Shown in pieces: positions 8,272 through 17,249 of a DNA stretch of 64,000 bases. The stretch's first letter is position 1; each line of letters begins with the position of its first letter. This stretch comes from Pseudomonas rustica. Lineage in GTDB: Bacteria; Pseudomonadota; Gammaproteobacteria; Pseudomonadales; Pseudomonadaceae. The stretch covers positions 186,001 through 250,000 of the forward strand of contig NZ_JAGYHF010000009.1 of NCBI RefSeq assembly GCF_018336155.1, written 5' to 3'. A program made the position numbers and the translations under genes. Below the pieces are notes generated by a model. That model was given only the letters and a program-made list of their open reading frames with translations. It was not told the DNA's origin and searched no databases.

Positions 8272-10634
8272 ATGCCAAACTGAACGACGGGTCTAGCCCG
8301 CAACTTGAGACCAGCGCTTTGCAGCGGCTGGTTGGTTTCACCGAACGTGCACTGTTTCGCAATCGCGTGGTGGTGCTTCTGTTCTTCTTGGTCCTTTCGC
8401 TGTTGCTCGGCTACCAGGCCCTGGGCTTGCGCCCAGACGCCAGCTTCAGCCGGATGATCCCGACCGGCCACCCGTTTATCCAGAACTACCTGCAGTTTGA
8501 GAGCGTGCTCCGGCCGCAGAGTAACGTGCTGCGCGTGGTGGTGGAAAACCCCAAGGGCGACATTGTCAGCAAGGAGTTCCTTGAGACTCTGCGCGAGGTC
8601 AACGATAGGATTTTCTACATCCCTGGCGTCGATCGCGGCAATTTGAAATCGCTGTGGACCCCTAACGCGCTCTGGGCTGAAGTCACCACCGAAGGCTTGC
8701 GCGCCGGCCGGGTGATTCCCGACACCTACGACGGGAGCCCAGAGGCGTTGGCACAGGTGCGGCAGAACATCCAGCGCGCCAACATGCTCGGCAGCTTCGT
8801 CGCCAACGACTTCAAGTCGGCGGTGATCCGGGTGCCACTGCTGGAGATGAACCCAGAGACCGGCGAGCCGCTGGACTACGGTGCCTTTACCCAAGCGCTG
8901 GAAAAGCAGGTGCGCGAGCATTTCGGTGTACAGGGCGTGAATATCCGCGTGATCGGCTTCGCCCAGATCATCGGTGATCTGCTGGCCGCTGCCACCGACA
9001 TCGCGCTGTTCTTCGCTATCACAGTCGGCCTGATTAGCCTGATGCTCTATCTCTATTGCCGCTGCTGGCGCAGTACCGCAGTAACCGTGGTGACTTGCCT
9101 GCTCACCGTGGCTTGTCAGCTTGGCCTGTTGCACCTTTTCGGTTTCGGTCTGGACCCATACTCGATCTTGGTGCCGTTCCTGATCTTCGCCATAGGCATC
9201 AGCCACGCGGTGCAGAACATTAACCTGATGATGAGCGCGATGGGGCATGGCGCCACGCCGCTGGTTGCCGCGCAACACACCTTCCGCGCCCTATTCATTC
9301 CTGGCACCACGGCGCTGCTGGCCGATGCGGTGGGGTTTATCACCTTGTTGGTGATCGACATTGGTGTGATCCAGCAGCTGGCAATCACCGCCAGCATTGG
9401 CGTGTTCGTCGCCATTTTTACCAAGATGTTCCTGCTGCCGGTGCTGATGTCCTACGCCGGCATCAGTCCGCGCGGCTTGCGTGAGCAGGAAAAGCGAGCC
9501 AATTCGTCCTGGCCTATCTTCCGCCGCCTGTCGGCCGTGGTCGAACCGCGCGTGGCGCTGCCGCTGATCGCCCTCAGCGTGATGCTGCTCGGCGTCGGCT
9601 ACTACGCCCGTCAAGATCTGAAAATTGGAGACCTGGACAAGGGCGCACCGGAGTTCCGTCCGGAAGCGCGCTACAACCAGGACAACGCTTACTTGCTCAA
9701 GCACTACAGCACCAGCACTGATGTTTATGTAGTGATGTTCAAGACACCGGCTGAACAGTGCGCACGCTTCGCCGCTGCCGACCTGGCCAACCAGTTCGAA
9801 CAGAGCATGCGTGAAGTCAAAGGTGTGGAATCGGTGCAGTCGCTCTATCGCACCATGCGCTTCAACATCCTTGCGCGCAATGAGGGCAACCCGAAGTGGG
9901 CCGAACTGTCGCGCGATCAGTTCGTGATGAACAATGCCCGCTCAGGTGTCGCTGCCGAGTTCGTCGACCCCAACTGCAGCGTGGCGCCAATCAGCCTGTA
10001 TCTGAGTGACCACAAGGCCGAGACGCTGACCCGGGTGGTCAGCGCGGTCGAGGCCTTCAGCAAGCAGTACGACACAGGAGACTTCGAGATCCTCCAGGCG
10101 GCAGGTAATGCCGGCATTGAGGCGGCGACTAACATCGTCATCGAGCAGTCCGAGAAGCTGATGCTGCTCCTGGTGTTTGTGATCATCTCGCTAGTGGTCT
10201 GGTGGGAGTTTAATTCGATCAAAGTGACCATCGCCTTGATGGCGCCGCTGTACCTGTCAACCGTGCTGTGCGAAGCGGTGATGGCGCAGATGGGCCTGGG
10301 AGTGAAGATCGCCACGCTACCGGTGATTGCCCTCGGCGTCGGCATCGGTGTCGACTATGGCATCTACCTGTACAGTCGCATGGAAGGCTTTCTGCACCAG
10401 GGCCTGAAATTCCGTGCGGCGTTCTTTGAAGCGTTGAAAACTACCGGCACCTCGGTGGCCTTCACTGGCATCACTCTGGCCATGGGTGTAGCCACCTGGT
10501 CGTTCTCGGCACTGAAGTTCCAGGCCGACATGGGCCTGCTGCTGGTGTTGCTCTTCATCTGGAACATGGTAGGTGCACTGGTTTTGTTGCCGGCCATCGC
10601 CTCGATGCTGATGTGCAATAAAGAAACTCGCTGA
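8268..10634 (+). CDS. RND-superfamily MMPL-type exporter
   Basis: A 788-residue inner-membrane protein of the RND/MMPL family. The first membrane helix is near residues 32-52. It is followed by a periplasmic domain (about 55-240), then a bundle of five helices with FAIGISHAVQNINLM, a second periplasmic domain (about 450-620) and a second helix bundle with ALGVGIGVDYGIYLYSRM. The GxxxDY motif in the last bundle is the usual proton-relay region of MMPL proteins. Transported substrate is unknown. It overlaps the YCF48 gene by four bases. With the DUF1302 and DUF1329 proteins it may form an envelope-spanning path for a lipid or other hydrophobic compound, which is inference. Confidence 0.88.
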   Translation: MNAKLNDGSSPQLETSALQRLVGFTERALFRNRVVVLLFFLVLSLLLGYQALGLRPDASFSRMIPTGHPFIQNYLQFESVLRPQSNVLRVVVENPKGDIVSKEFLETLREVNDRIFYIPGVDRGNLKSLWTPNALWAEVTTEGLRAGRVIPDTYDGSPEALAQVRQNIQRANMLGSFVANDFKSAVIRVPLLEMNPETGEPLDYGAFTQALEKQVREHFGVQGVNIRVIGFAQIIGDLLAAATDIALFFAITVGLISLMLYLYCRCWRSTAVTVVTCLLTVACQLGLLHLFGFGLDPYSILVPFLIFAIGISHAVQNINLMMSAMGHGATPLVAAQHTFRALFIPGTTALLADAVGFITLLVIDIGVIQQLAITASIGVFVAIFTKMFLLPVLMSYAGISPRGLREQEKRANSSWPIFRRLSAVVEPRVALPLIALSVMLLGVGYYARQDLKIGDLDKGAPEFRPEARYNQDNAYLLKHYSTSTDVYVVMFKTPAEQCARFAAADLANQFEQSMREVKGVESVQSLYRTMRFNILARNEGNPKWAELSRDQFVMNNARSGVAAEFVDPNCSVAPISLYLSDHKAETLTRVVSAVEAFSKQYDTGDFEILQAAGNAGIEAATNIVIEQSEKLMLLLVFVIISLVVWWEFNSIKVTIALMAPLYLSTVLCEAVMAQMGLGVKIATLPVIALGVGIGVDYGIYLYSRMEGFLHQGLKFRAAFFEALKTTGTSVAFTGITLAMGVATWSFSALKFQADMGLLLVLLFIWNMVGALVLLPAIASMLMCNKETR

Positions 10635-10652
10635 AACTGAAAGCCTCTAGCT

Positions 10653-12458
10653 TTAGGACATGTTAGAGGCTCGCTTATGGTGCTTCGGAAGCAGCTGTAG
10701 CGCGCTATTTTTCGCCATCCCCTGGACATTGTCCTTCGCGCAGGGGATTCGCCCGACGACGCTCAAACCACCTGTTGAGGAGATGCTGATTTCGAGCTCT
10801 CCTCCTATCGCCAGCATGCGCGAGCGCATGCTGGCGATCCCTTGGCCTTCATTGAGATTCAGCGGGTGCCTGTTGCTGCAGCCGCTGTCCACCACAGCGA
10901 ACGAAATCCCATCCCGTTCTTGGCGCAATGTAACTTTCGCCGTTGCCCCTGCTCCTGCATGTTTAGCTGCGTTCTGTAGGGCTTCGACACAGCAGAAGTA
11001 AATTGCTCGTTCGGCGAGCGGGCTTTCGCGTCTCGGTGCTTGAAAGTCCGTGACTACTGGCAAGCCCGCATTATTGGCGGCCTCTCCCAAGGCTGCTGCC
11101 AGTCCTCGCTCAGCCAGTAGTGGCGGAGTAAGGCCATGTGCCAGCGTACGCAGTTCGGTGATGGCGGCATCAATGTCCGTTGCCATTTCCACTAGCAGTG
11201 CATCCGCTCGGCTCGGATCGCTATCGACCAGGCGTCTGGTCACGCTGATCTTCATACGCAGCGCGAGTAAGCGTTGCTGTGCACCATCGTGTAGGTCTTG
11301 TTCAAGCCGGCGGCGCTCCTCTTCCGCGACAGTTTCAGAATGGGCATGGGCACCGGCCAAGGCAGATTCGAATTGCCAATTGACGATGGCGTTATGGATC
11401 GAGCTAACAACTGCCTCCAGCAACATCGGCTCTTCCAACAAGGCGCGGTTATGAATCAGGATTGCGCTAGGTTGGTCATTGAGGTCATGCAGTACGCGTA
11501 CGGCTTGCTCCTTGGCACTTGGTTCGGGTAACGGCACGACTTGTTGGGATGAGTTAATCCAGCGCCCAGTGTTTGGCTCCCAAATACCTAGCTCCAGTGA
11601 TGGGTCATCCAGAGCATTCGCCATCATGGTTTTCAGGCCTTGCAGGTTCGGCCGGCGCCTTAATCCGGTCACTAACCGATGTAGCGCTTGGGCGGTGTAG
11701 AGCCGGCTGCGCAGCAAGCCCAAGGCAATAGCTAACGGAACGGCCCAGAAGGTAAAGGTAAGCAACAACAAGCCAGTCCCGGTTGTCAGGAAAAACGCCA
11801 TGCATAGCGTGCGGGCGACAGAGGCGAGTAGTACGGGGGCGAGCGAGCGACGCATCAGTGTGGAGGCCTGTCGCAGTCGCTGTAGCAAGTACAGGCTGGT
11901 CGCGATCAGGATGCCTGTGTTGACGATGCGAAAGGCATTCAGCAGGAGGTTGGACCAGGTAGGGTGGTCGGCAATAAACAGTAAATTGTCCTGGCACACG
12001 TCAGTGCAGGAGGGCAGTGGGCCGAAGCGCGGCACGTGCGGAGTCAGCATCACGCTGGGTAGCCATAGCAAGGCAATAGCAGCGATAGCTGCGCCAATCA
12101 GCATACCCTCACGTCGGTCGGTGATGCGCCCAGTCGGGAAGGTCAGCACCACCCACACCAGCAGCGCTTCAGCACAGGGGCGAACGGTTCTGCCAATCGT
12201 ATAGAGCAGATCATTGGTCGAATAAATTAGGGGATGAAGCGCGTAAGCTACAGCGAGCATTCCGAGCAATATCCAGAGCGGGCGTTGTGGGTAGCGGGCG
12301 CGCACGGTCATCGCCACGCCGGAAACCAACATCACGCCAACGCCGGCCATCAAGGCGTCGATTATTCGTGTCGAGCCCGCGCCTGTCGCCATGATCCCGG
12401 CAACTATGGTTACCGTGCCTCCACCGAGGATAGCGAGCCAGGGTTTTAGGCTTTTCAT
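10653..12458 (-). CDS. NarL-type membrane sensor histidine kinase
   Basis: A 601-residue kinase. Residues 1-250 hold about seven hydrophobic helices. A HisKA_3 dimerisation domain follows, with the phosphate-accepting His390 in EQDLHDGAQQRL, then a HATPase domain (N-box EALQNAAKHA near 492-501, VVDSG near 522, GQGIASMRSRML near 538). The gene follows the regulator gene with an ATGA overlap, so the pair forms one operon. A C-terminal tail of about 25 residues (after CAKDNVQG) is unusual for the family. The sensed signal is unknown. The operon converges on the RND cluster and could regulate it, but nothing in the sequence proves this. Confidence 0.9.
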   Translation of the reverse strand: MKSLKPWLAILGGGTVTIVAGIMATGAGSTRIIDALMAGVGVMLVSGVAMTVRARYPQRPLWILLGMLAVAYALHPLIYSTNDLLYTIGRTVRPCAEALLVWVVLTFPTGRITDRREGMLIGAAIAAIALLWLPSVMLTPHVPRFGPLPSCTDVCQDNLLFIADHPTWSNLLLNAFRIVNTGILIATSLYLLQRLRQASTLMRRSLAPVLLASVARTLCMAFFLTTGTGLLLLTFTFWAVPLAIALGLLRSRLYTAQALHRLVTGLRRRPNLQGLKTMMANALDDPSLELGIWEPNTGRWINSSQQVVPLPEPSAKEQAVRVLHDLNDQPSAILIHNRALLEEPMLLEAVVSSIHNAIVNWQFESALAGAHAHSETVAEEERRRLEQDLHDGAQQRLLALRMKISVTRRLVDSDPSRADALLVEMATDIDAAITELRTLAHGLTPPLLAERGLAAALGEAANNAGLPVVTDFQAPRRESPLAERAIYFCCVEALQNAAKHAGAGATAKVTLRQERDGISFAVVDSGCSNRHPLNLNEGQGIASMRSRMLAIGGELEISISSTGGLSVVGRIPCAKDNVQGMAKNSALQLLPKHHKRASNMS

Positions 12459-13159
12459 TGGCCGTTACGTGATAAATAAAGCAGCGTCGCTTGTACCCGG
12501 CGGCTGATGCTTTCGTCGTTGGCCAAGCCAAGGCGGCCGAAAATCTCGCTTATATGTTTTTCCACCGCCCGCTGGGTTACTCCCCTGTCGCGCGCAATGG
12601 CAAGGTTGCTCTTACCTGTCGCAAGGTCGGCCATGATTTCCCGCTGGCGTGGTGTTAGCTCTTCTAAGGGGGAGCGCTGGTGCTTGCGCGACAGCAGGGA
12701 TTCAATTAGTTGCGTATCAATTCGACACTCACCAGTTGCAACCGCATGAATGGTAGACACCAGATGATCGAGGTCGTGAATACGATCCTTTAACAGGTAT
12801 CCACGCCCAGATGCCCCTTTCTCCAGTAGCTCGGTTGCATACTGTGAGCTGCCATGTTGGCTCAGCACGATTACGCCTATATCCGGATGGCTCTGGCGCA
12901 GATGTTCTGCTACTCGCATGCCCTCATCCGTTTGCGTAGGCGGCATGCGGATGTCTGTCATGACAACCTGTGGTGGATTTGCTTCTACCGCTGCAAGCAG
13001 CGCGGTTGGGTCAGCATAAAGCCCGACTACACGAACTCTTGGAGACTGGGCAAGAATCTGCGACAAGCCCTCGCGAATAAGGTAGCTATCGTCGGCAATT
13101 GCCACGCTGATAGGAGGTGCCGAAAAAGTGACATTGTCAGAACTGTGCATCGCGTTCAT
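12455..13159 (-). CDS. NarL/LuxR-family response regulator
   Basis: A 234-residue response regulator. The receiver domain spans about residues 16-140, with acidic pocket DD at 23-24 and phospho-acceptor Asp69 in VVMTDIRMPP; the TEL-to-LLK region ends in GYLLKDRI. The C-terminal LuxR-type helix-turn-helix (about 168-225) contains LTPRQREIMADLATG and the recognition segment VTQRAVEKHISEIF. Two nearby ATG codons (residues 1 and 4) could serve as start. It is the partner of the kinase that follows with a four-base overlap. Targets are unknown. Confidence 0.92.
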   Translation of the reverse strand: MNAMHSSDNVTFSAPPISVAIADDSYLIREGLSQILAQSPRVRVVGLYADPTALLAAVEANPPQVVMTDIRMPPTQTDEGMRVAEHLRQSHPDIGVIVLSQHGSSQYATELLEKGASGRGYLLKDRIHDLDHLVSTIHAVATGECRIDTQLIESLLSRKHQRSPLEELTPRQREIMADLATGKSNLAIARDRGVTQRAVEKHISEIFGRLGLANDESISRRVQATLLYLSRNGQ

Positions 13160-13497
13160 GAAGTTAAACGACCAGTATTATTGTAGGTATTTGGTTGATC
13201 CTATCAGATGCCTGAAGATGCTCTATGAAAAGCATAATGTCTGCTTTTTTCCCGCATCTTCCTGTCACGGCCGGCAGAGAGCGGCCAGAAGCGGAACTTG
13301 CTGAAAGCGCCTTAACTACGTCAAATTGACCAGACGCCATCAATGATGAACGCTAAGCAGCGCCAGCAAGATCCCGACGCTAAGTCAAATGCTAGAGCCG
13401 GAATAGCAATTGGATCTCAACCTATCTGCGGTGATTTCAAAGTGCCACCCTTCGTGATAAAAGCGATTGGACCACTACGCGATCCCAAGGAAGGCAT
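13160..13497 (+). other. Intergenic region with a degenerate Pseudomonas repeat
   Basis: This 338-bp stretch separates the response-regulator gene (leftward) from the beta-protein gene (rightward) and must hold both promoters. Around 13266-13296 it contains GGCCGGCAGAGAGCGGCCAG and AAGCGG, a degenerate copy of the short intergenic repeat also seen near 17290-17335 and 20280-20306. Short frames run through the right half but none has a credible ribosome binding site or family match. Confidence 0.5.
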
Positions 13498-14514
13498 ATG
13501 GCACTTAGATTCCCCAACCACCCTTACTACATTCCGATCATTAAGTGGCAGTCCTGGGAGCAGAGAGCTCTGCTTCAGACTCGGGGAGACGTTAAGCCCT
13601 ACGTTCGCCCCTGCATCGAGGTCCGTCACTCGAATCAACACAGCAGCCTGGTAGGGAATTTCCAAACAGCTTGGGGAGCCCCTGCATTGGTAGATTATGC
13701 GAATCCCGAAGGGCGGCTCGTTGGCATTCGTCCTTTAGAATTTGAGGCGTTCCTTCAGATCGCAAAAGCTAACGGCTTTCCAACTCTTCCAGTTATCAAT
13801 CCGTTAGATGCCCCTCTGCTACGCCCTGCGCTACTTGGTCTAGTGCAATCCTTCCCTGAGATTTTCCTACGCTTACGTATCAGTGGATTAACAGTTAATG
13901 CTGAGCACTACACCCAGACGATGATGGCCGCACAGGTACTATCAAGGCCTGGCAACCGTATTCATCTTATGGTCGATCTAGGTGTTACTCCCGCTTGGGA
14001 AGCCGCAGAGGTACCCGCCTTTACAGGCATGATGGCGGCGTTCAAGAACGCAGGGTTTTCCCAAATTCATGTGGCATCAGGTGCGTTCCCCGAGAGTCTT
14101 GCGGCCGTAAAAACGGTAGCTAACTTGCCACGCCGAGACTGGTCTCTATGGGCCGCGCTGAATACCAACGCTCCCGGACTGCTTCTCGGATATTCAGACT
14201 ATGGGACGATATCTCCGCGCTGGACTGAGGAGACACTAACTCGCCGCGGCGGCCGTGTTGCCATTCGCTATGCAAGGAACCTTGACTGGTTGGTGTTGCG
14301 AGCTGACGGAAGCAAGTCAGAGCATTCAGTTGCTATCTCGACTTTGATGGTGACCGTGCATGCAGCCTCCTTCAAAGGCCGAGAGTATTCCTATGGGGAC
14401 GAATTAATTGCAGATCGAGCGAATCCGGCAATCAAAAAGAAGAATGCAGGCCTCTTCCACTTCACTGAAGGTTGGTGTCATCACCTTGCGACGGTGATTA
14501 AGGAACAGTACTAG
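13498..14514 (+). CDS. Beta-family protein (T4 beta-protein/sce7725-like)
   Basis: A 338-residue protein that I recognise as the beta-protein family (Pfam Beta_protein, also called sce7725-like in some genomes). Typical features are the start PYYIPIIKWQSWEQRAL, with the P(F/Y)Y-P-LK-G-E/Q pattern, the central TIM-barrel-like strands (RIHLMVDLGV near 160, WSLWAALNTN near 220) and the end WCHHLATVIKEQY. ATG 13498 is preceded by AAGGAAGG. In other genomes such proteins lie next to sce7726-type genes, as here, where the partner is convergent and the two stop codons share CTAG at 14511-14514. The family is found in phage and defence-rich regions; its molecular function is not established. Confidence 0.75.
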   Translation: MALRFPNHPYYIPIIKWQSWEQRALLQTRGDVKPYVRPCIEVRHSNQHSSLVGNFQTAWGAPALVDYANPEGRLVGIRPLEFEAFLQIAKANGFPTLPVINPLDAPLLRPALLGLVQSFPEIFLRLRISGLTVNAEHYTQTMMAAQVLSRPGNRIHLMVDLGVTPAWEAAEVPAFTGMMAAFKNAGFSQIHVASGAFPESLAAVKTVANLPRRDWSLWAALNTNAPGLLLGYSDYGTISPRWTEETLTRRGGRVAIRYARNLDWLVLRADGSKSEHSVAISTLMVTVHAASFKGREYSYGDELIADRANPAIKKKNAGLFHFTEGWCHHLATVIKEQY

Positions 14515-15089
14515 GCCGGGCAGGCTGAAAATTGAGGTGTAGCTTCCTCGACCCGTTTGAGGAGGTAGTCCCGAACATTGTTCTTGAGCTCGGGAAGTGT
14601 GAGCAGCTCTGCGATATATGCCTGAATGAGATATAGGCTCTTGCTCTTCCAGCCTCGAACCTTACCCATTTCGGTCAAGAGGTGAAGCGCCTCGTCTCGC
14701 TTGAGTAGGGAGGCAAGCACCTCAGGTTCGTGGCGCTTATTAGGTCTTGCGGCCCGAACATGCTTAAACCCCGCCTCAGGCACCTCAGGGACAAGGATGA
14801 TCCCCCACCACGGCGGCAACAAGGGAAGCGCGTTTTTCAGATGGCATTCCGCAGTCACTAACGTGATGCGATCAAAAACTCGAGCGTAACGGGATCCTTG
14901 ACCGATAAGGCGCTTCAAGGAGTCGGCCTCACTCTTAATCTCATAGCAATGCATATCGTAGATGTGGACAAGGTCTGCACGAACCTCACCGCCACTAAGC
15001 TGTAGCTCCTCCAGGAACAAGCCAGGGTGGATACCCAACGAGGTATCCAAGTAGTGAGTGAGTGCTCGTTTGATCTCCGCTTCGCGCAT
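14511..15089 (-). CDS. sce7726-family protein
   Basis: A 192-residue protein matching the sce7726 family. It has the N-terminal start REAEIKRALTHYL, followed by VRADLVHI and the block DMHCYEIKSEADSLKRL with RLIGQGSRYARVFDRITLV, the latter quoted in part. This E-x-K plus upstream acidic residue arrangement (D in VRADLV, then YEIKSE) looks like a PD-(D/E)xK nuclease core. I infer a DNA or RNA nuclease, but this has not been shown for the family to my knowledge. It converges on the beta-family gene with overlapping stop codons. Its start region is about 125 bp from the divergent HTH gene at 15215. Confidence 0.75.
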   Translation of the reverse strand: MREAEIKRALTHYLDTSLGIHPGLFLEELQLSGGEVRADLVHIYDMHCYEIKSEADSLKRLIGQGSRYARVFDRITLVTAECHLKNALPLLPPWWGIILVPEVPEAGFKHVRAARPNKRHEPEVLASLLKRDEALHLLTEMGKVRGWKSKSLYLIQAYIAELLTLPELKNNVRDYLLKRVEEATPQFSACPA

Positions 15090-15188
15090 TATCCAATTCT
15101 CGATGGCCGCCGGCGTCCTGCCGGACAGCTAGTCAGTTTATCTCATACGGCGATGGGTGGCTTGGGTAATGCCACCGACCACCAAAAC

Positions 15189-15226
15189 CATGCATTTATG
15201 CTATTTTATACTTTATGAAATGCATG
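15189..15226 (+). promoter_or_regulatory. Candidate operator dyad at the HTH gene start
   Basis: CATGCATTT (15189-15197) and its exact reverse complement AAATGCATG (15218-15226) flank an AT-rich core with TATACT. The right arm covers the start codons of the HTH gene at 15215/15224. A 12-base word from the left arm, ATGCATTTATGC (15190-15201), recurs exactly inside the HTH gene at 15388-15399. This layout fits an operator for autorepression by the HTH protein. Confidence 0.5.
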
Positions 15227-15544
15227 AAAAGCAAAACCAAAATCGTCGCAGAGCTCCTCGCTTTCTTTGCGTCCCACGGACAAAGGACGAGCACCTCAAT
15301 AGCGAATGCCTCTGGATTAGGCCAGCCACAGATTCACCGCAACCTTTTTGGCAAGCCGAAGCGGGTTACAAAGACTCACCGGGAATTATGCATTTATGCA
15401 AAAATCTCGCTAGAGCTGGAATTGCCTGACCCTCGGACTTCAGATGTCTTGATGGATAGTTTGGCAAACGTGTGGGATGGCAGTGAGGAGCACGCTCGTC
15501 GCCTTGCTGAACTGCTCTTTGCCCACCGAAGGGCCTGCATGTGA
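15215..15544 (+). CDS. Small HTH DNA-binding protein (likely autoregulator)
   Basis: A 109-residue basic protein. A helix-turn-helix is visible around residues 22-47: HGQRTSTSIANASGLGQPQI followed by HRNLFG, where SIANASGLGQPQIHRNL resembles the Xre/Cro recognition segment. It starts at ATG 15215 or 15224; neither has a clear Shine-Dalgarno site, so a leaderless or short-leader message is possible. The start lies within an inverted repeat that could be its own operator. It is followed 36 bp later by an M78 protease gene and a PIN gene. This order resembles phage ImmR/ImmA pairs, in which the protease cuts the repressor. Confidence 0.6.
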   Translation: MKCMKSKTKIVAELLAFFASHGQRTSTSIANASGLGQPQIHRNLFGKPKRVTKTHRELCIYAKISLELELPDPRTSDVLMDSLANVWDGSEEHARRLAELLFAHRRACM

Positions 15545-15580
15545 AAATGATGCTGGAATCTAATGTTATGGGAGGGTGCT

Positions 15581-16636
15581 ATGCATGACGCAACGACTCC
15601 AATAACAGTGAAGTCCGCCTTCGAAAGTCTTAAGGCTGCAGGATATCCGCGCCCTTATGTTGAGAGACTATTGCCCGATTGGTGGGATCACAGCCTCTTC
15701 AAGACCAGCGCTGGAGCCTTCCAATTTGCACTGTTGCTTAAGCAACGCTTGGGCTTGGTTGTAAATTTTGCCCAAGACGGCAGTCTTGCAATCGACGCGG
15801 CTACGCCCAACGCTCGATTCAAGCGAAGAAGAGGTACAGAGGAAGGGGCGCTAAACATAGCGGCCAGCCTTGGCATGGCGTTGGCTCGACTTTCAATTTT
15901 CAGTGCCGGAGCCCCATACAGCCCCTTACCCCCTGACCCGAATTATATCGGGCACCTAGTTCGCCAGATCTCGGGTACGAATAGCGTAGGTTTTGAAGGG
16001 CTTCTGGCGCTTTGCTGGGCTCAGGGCATTCCTGTGTTGTTTCTCAAGGATTTGCCCAAAACGTCGAAGCGGATGACAGGTATGGCCGTTAGCGTTCAAG
16101 GCAGACCCGCAATTGTTTTAGGATTTAATAGCCCCCAGCACGCTCGACAGTTGTTCGTCCTAGCACATGAACTCGCTCATATCGTATGCGGCCACGTCGG
16201 TGAAAATGGTGTTCTCATAGACGAGGACATTGCCGAAGTCACCGATGCCTTGGCCGGGAGTGACGCCACCAGGAAGGATGCGGAGGAGAAAGAGGCTGAC
16301 TCTTTCGCTCTCGCACTTTTGAGGAACGGGCATACAAACGTGCTTAAAGCTATCGGACGACCAGACTCCGCAGCAGTACTAGCCTCGAATGCTGTCATAG
16401 CTGGAGAACAACTTGGAGTCGACCCCGGCCACCTAATTCTTTCCTACGCCAGAGAGAATGACGATTGGGCCCGAGCAAATCAGGCCTTGGGTTATATCGC
16501 AGACCCCAGAGGGGCGATCGAGGTGCTTAATCAGTGGTTCATGCAAAGTACCGATCTCGGAGCTCTTAGCGACGAGAATCGGGAGCACGTGCTAGCTATC
16601 CAAGGCTTCGGGTCAGTCACACGTGTACCTACTTGA
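15581..16636 (+). CDS. ImmA/IrrE-type (M78) metallopeptidase
   Basis: A protein of about 351 residues starting at ATG 15581 behind GGAGGG (an upstream in-frame ATG at 15563 lacks a site). The zinc-binding motif is HELAH (His196, Glu197, His200) in LAHELAHIVCGH, followed by the third-ligand region KEADSFALALL. This is the M78/DUF955 family, whose known members (ImmA, IrrE) cut HTH repressors. The N-terminal 150 residues are unusual for ImmA and may be a sensing part. It overlaps the PIN gene by 14 bases and probably forms one operon with the HTH gene upstream. Confidence 0.85.
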   Translation: MHDATTPITVKSAFESLKAAGYPRPYVERLLPDWWDHSLFKTSAGAFQFALLLKQRLGLVVNFAQDGSLAIDAATPNARFKRRRGTEEGALNIAASLGMALARLSIFSAGAPYSPLPPDPNYIGHLVRQISGTNSVGFEGLLALCWAQGIPVLFLKDLPKTSKRMTGMAVSVQGRPAIVLGFNSPQHARQLFVLAHELAHIVCGHVGENGVLIDEDIAEVTDALAGSDATRKDAEEKEADSFALALLRNGHTNVLKAIGRPDSAAVLASNAVIAGEQLGVDPGHLILSYARENDDWARANQALGYIADPRGAIEVLNQWFMQSTDLGALSDENREHVLAIQGFGSVTRVPT

Positions 16637-17249
16637 TAGCGACGCAGCCAAGTCCCTTTGTCAGTACTTGCTTCTAGACGAGCTTGCGCTCGCTCTTGAG
16701 TGCCCGCTCAGCGACTTCGCGATACTTCCACAGCTTCGTTTTCAGCTCAGGCTTAACAAACCCGACGCCGCCCTAAAGAAATTGGGATCACAAGACGCTG
16801 TTGTGACGGCTCAGCGGCTCGTCGAGGCTGCGACAGAGGTCCAAGTAGTCACCGACTCGGCTAATACGATCCTCGAGCTAAATCGGCCGGATATCGACAG
16901 CGGAGAAGCGATCTTGTTTGCGGCCGTAAGCCAAGACGAAGACGACGCCCTCATCACCGGCGATAAACGAGCCCTTATCGCCCTCTCTGAGATATCAGAA
17001 GTACCCATCGTAGATAGCCTCTGGGAAAAGATCATTACCCTTGAGGAAGCAATTTATTTGATTGTGCAGCGTTCGGGTTTCGACCTGGTTTCGCAAAGGA
17101 TTCGGGCGAGACCCGACGTGAACGTGGCCCTCAGCGTAATTTTTGGTAGAGCTAACCCAAACAAAATCGGAGAGGTCCTCGAAGGACTCAACAGCTATAT
17201 GAATCACCTTCAGTCGATCTCGCAGGGTAAATACCTGCTCCCGTACTGA
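16623..17249 (+). CDS. PIN-domain-like protein, third gene of HTH-M78 operon
   Basis: A 208-residue protein starting at GTG 16623, inside the end of the peptidase gene. The N-terminus, YLLDSDAAKSL (Asp5 and Asp7), the central IDSGEAILFAAV and the downstream LITGDKRALIAL have the order and spacing of the acidic residues of PIN ribonuclease domains. M78 plus PIN/DUF4411 gene pairs are common toxin-antitoxin-like arrangements, so this is a candidate RNase effector. About 70 C-terminal residues (SGFDLVSQRIRARPD onward) lie outside the PIN core and are not recognised. No membrane segment is seen. Confidence 0.65.
   Translation: MYLLDSDAAKSLCQYLLLDELALALECPLSDFAILPQLRFQLRLNKPDAALKKLGSQDAVVTAQRLVEAATEVQVVTDSANTILELNRPDIDSGEAILFAAVSQDEDDALITGDKRALIALSEISEVPIVDSLWEKIITLEEAIYLIVQRSGFDLVSQRIRARPDVNVALSVIFGRANPNKIGEVLEGLNSYMNHLQSISQGKYLLPY

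Noticed and set aside
10642..10671. An 8-bp hairpin (AGCCTCTA/TAGAGGCT) between the RND gene and the kinase gene as a shared terminator.
   Set aside because: The loop is 14 bases, there is no T-run, and it overlaps the kinase coding end.
13343..13654. A 103-codon frame overlapping the start of the beta-family gene.
   Set aside because: No ribosome binding site or family resemblance, and it overlaps a better-supported gene.
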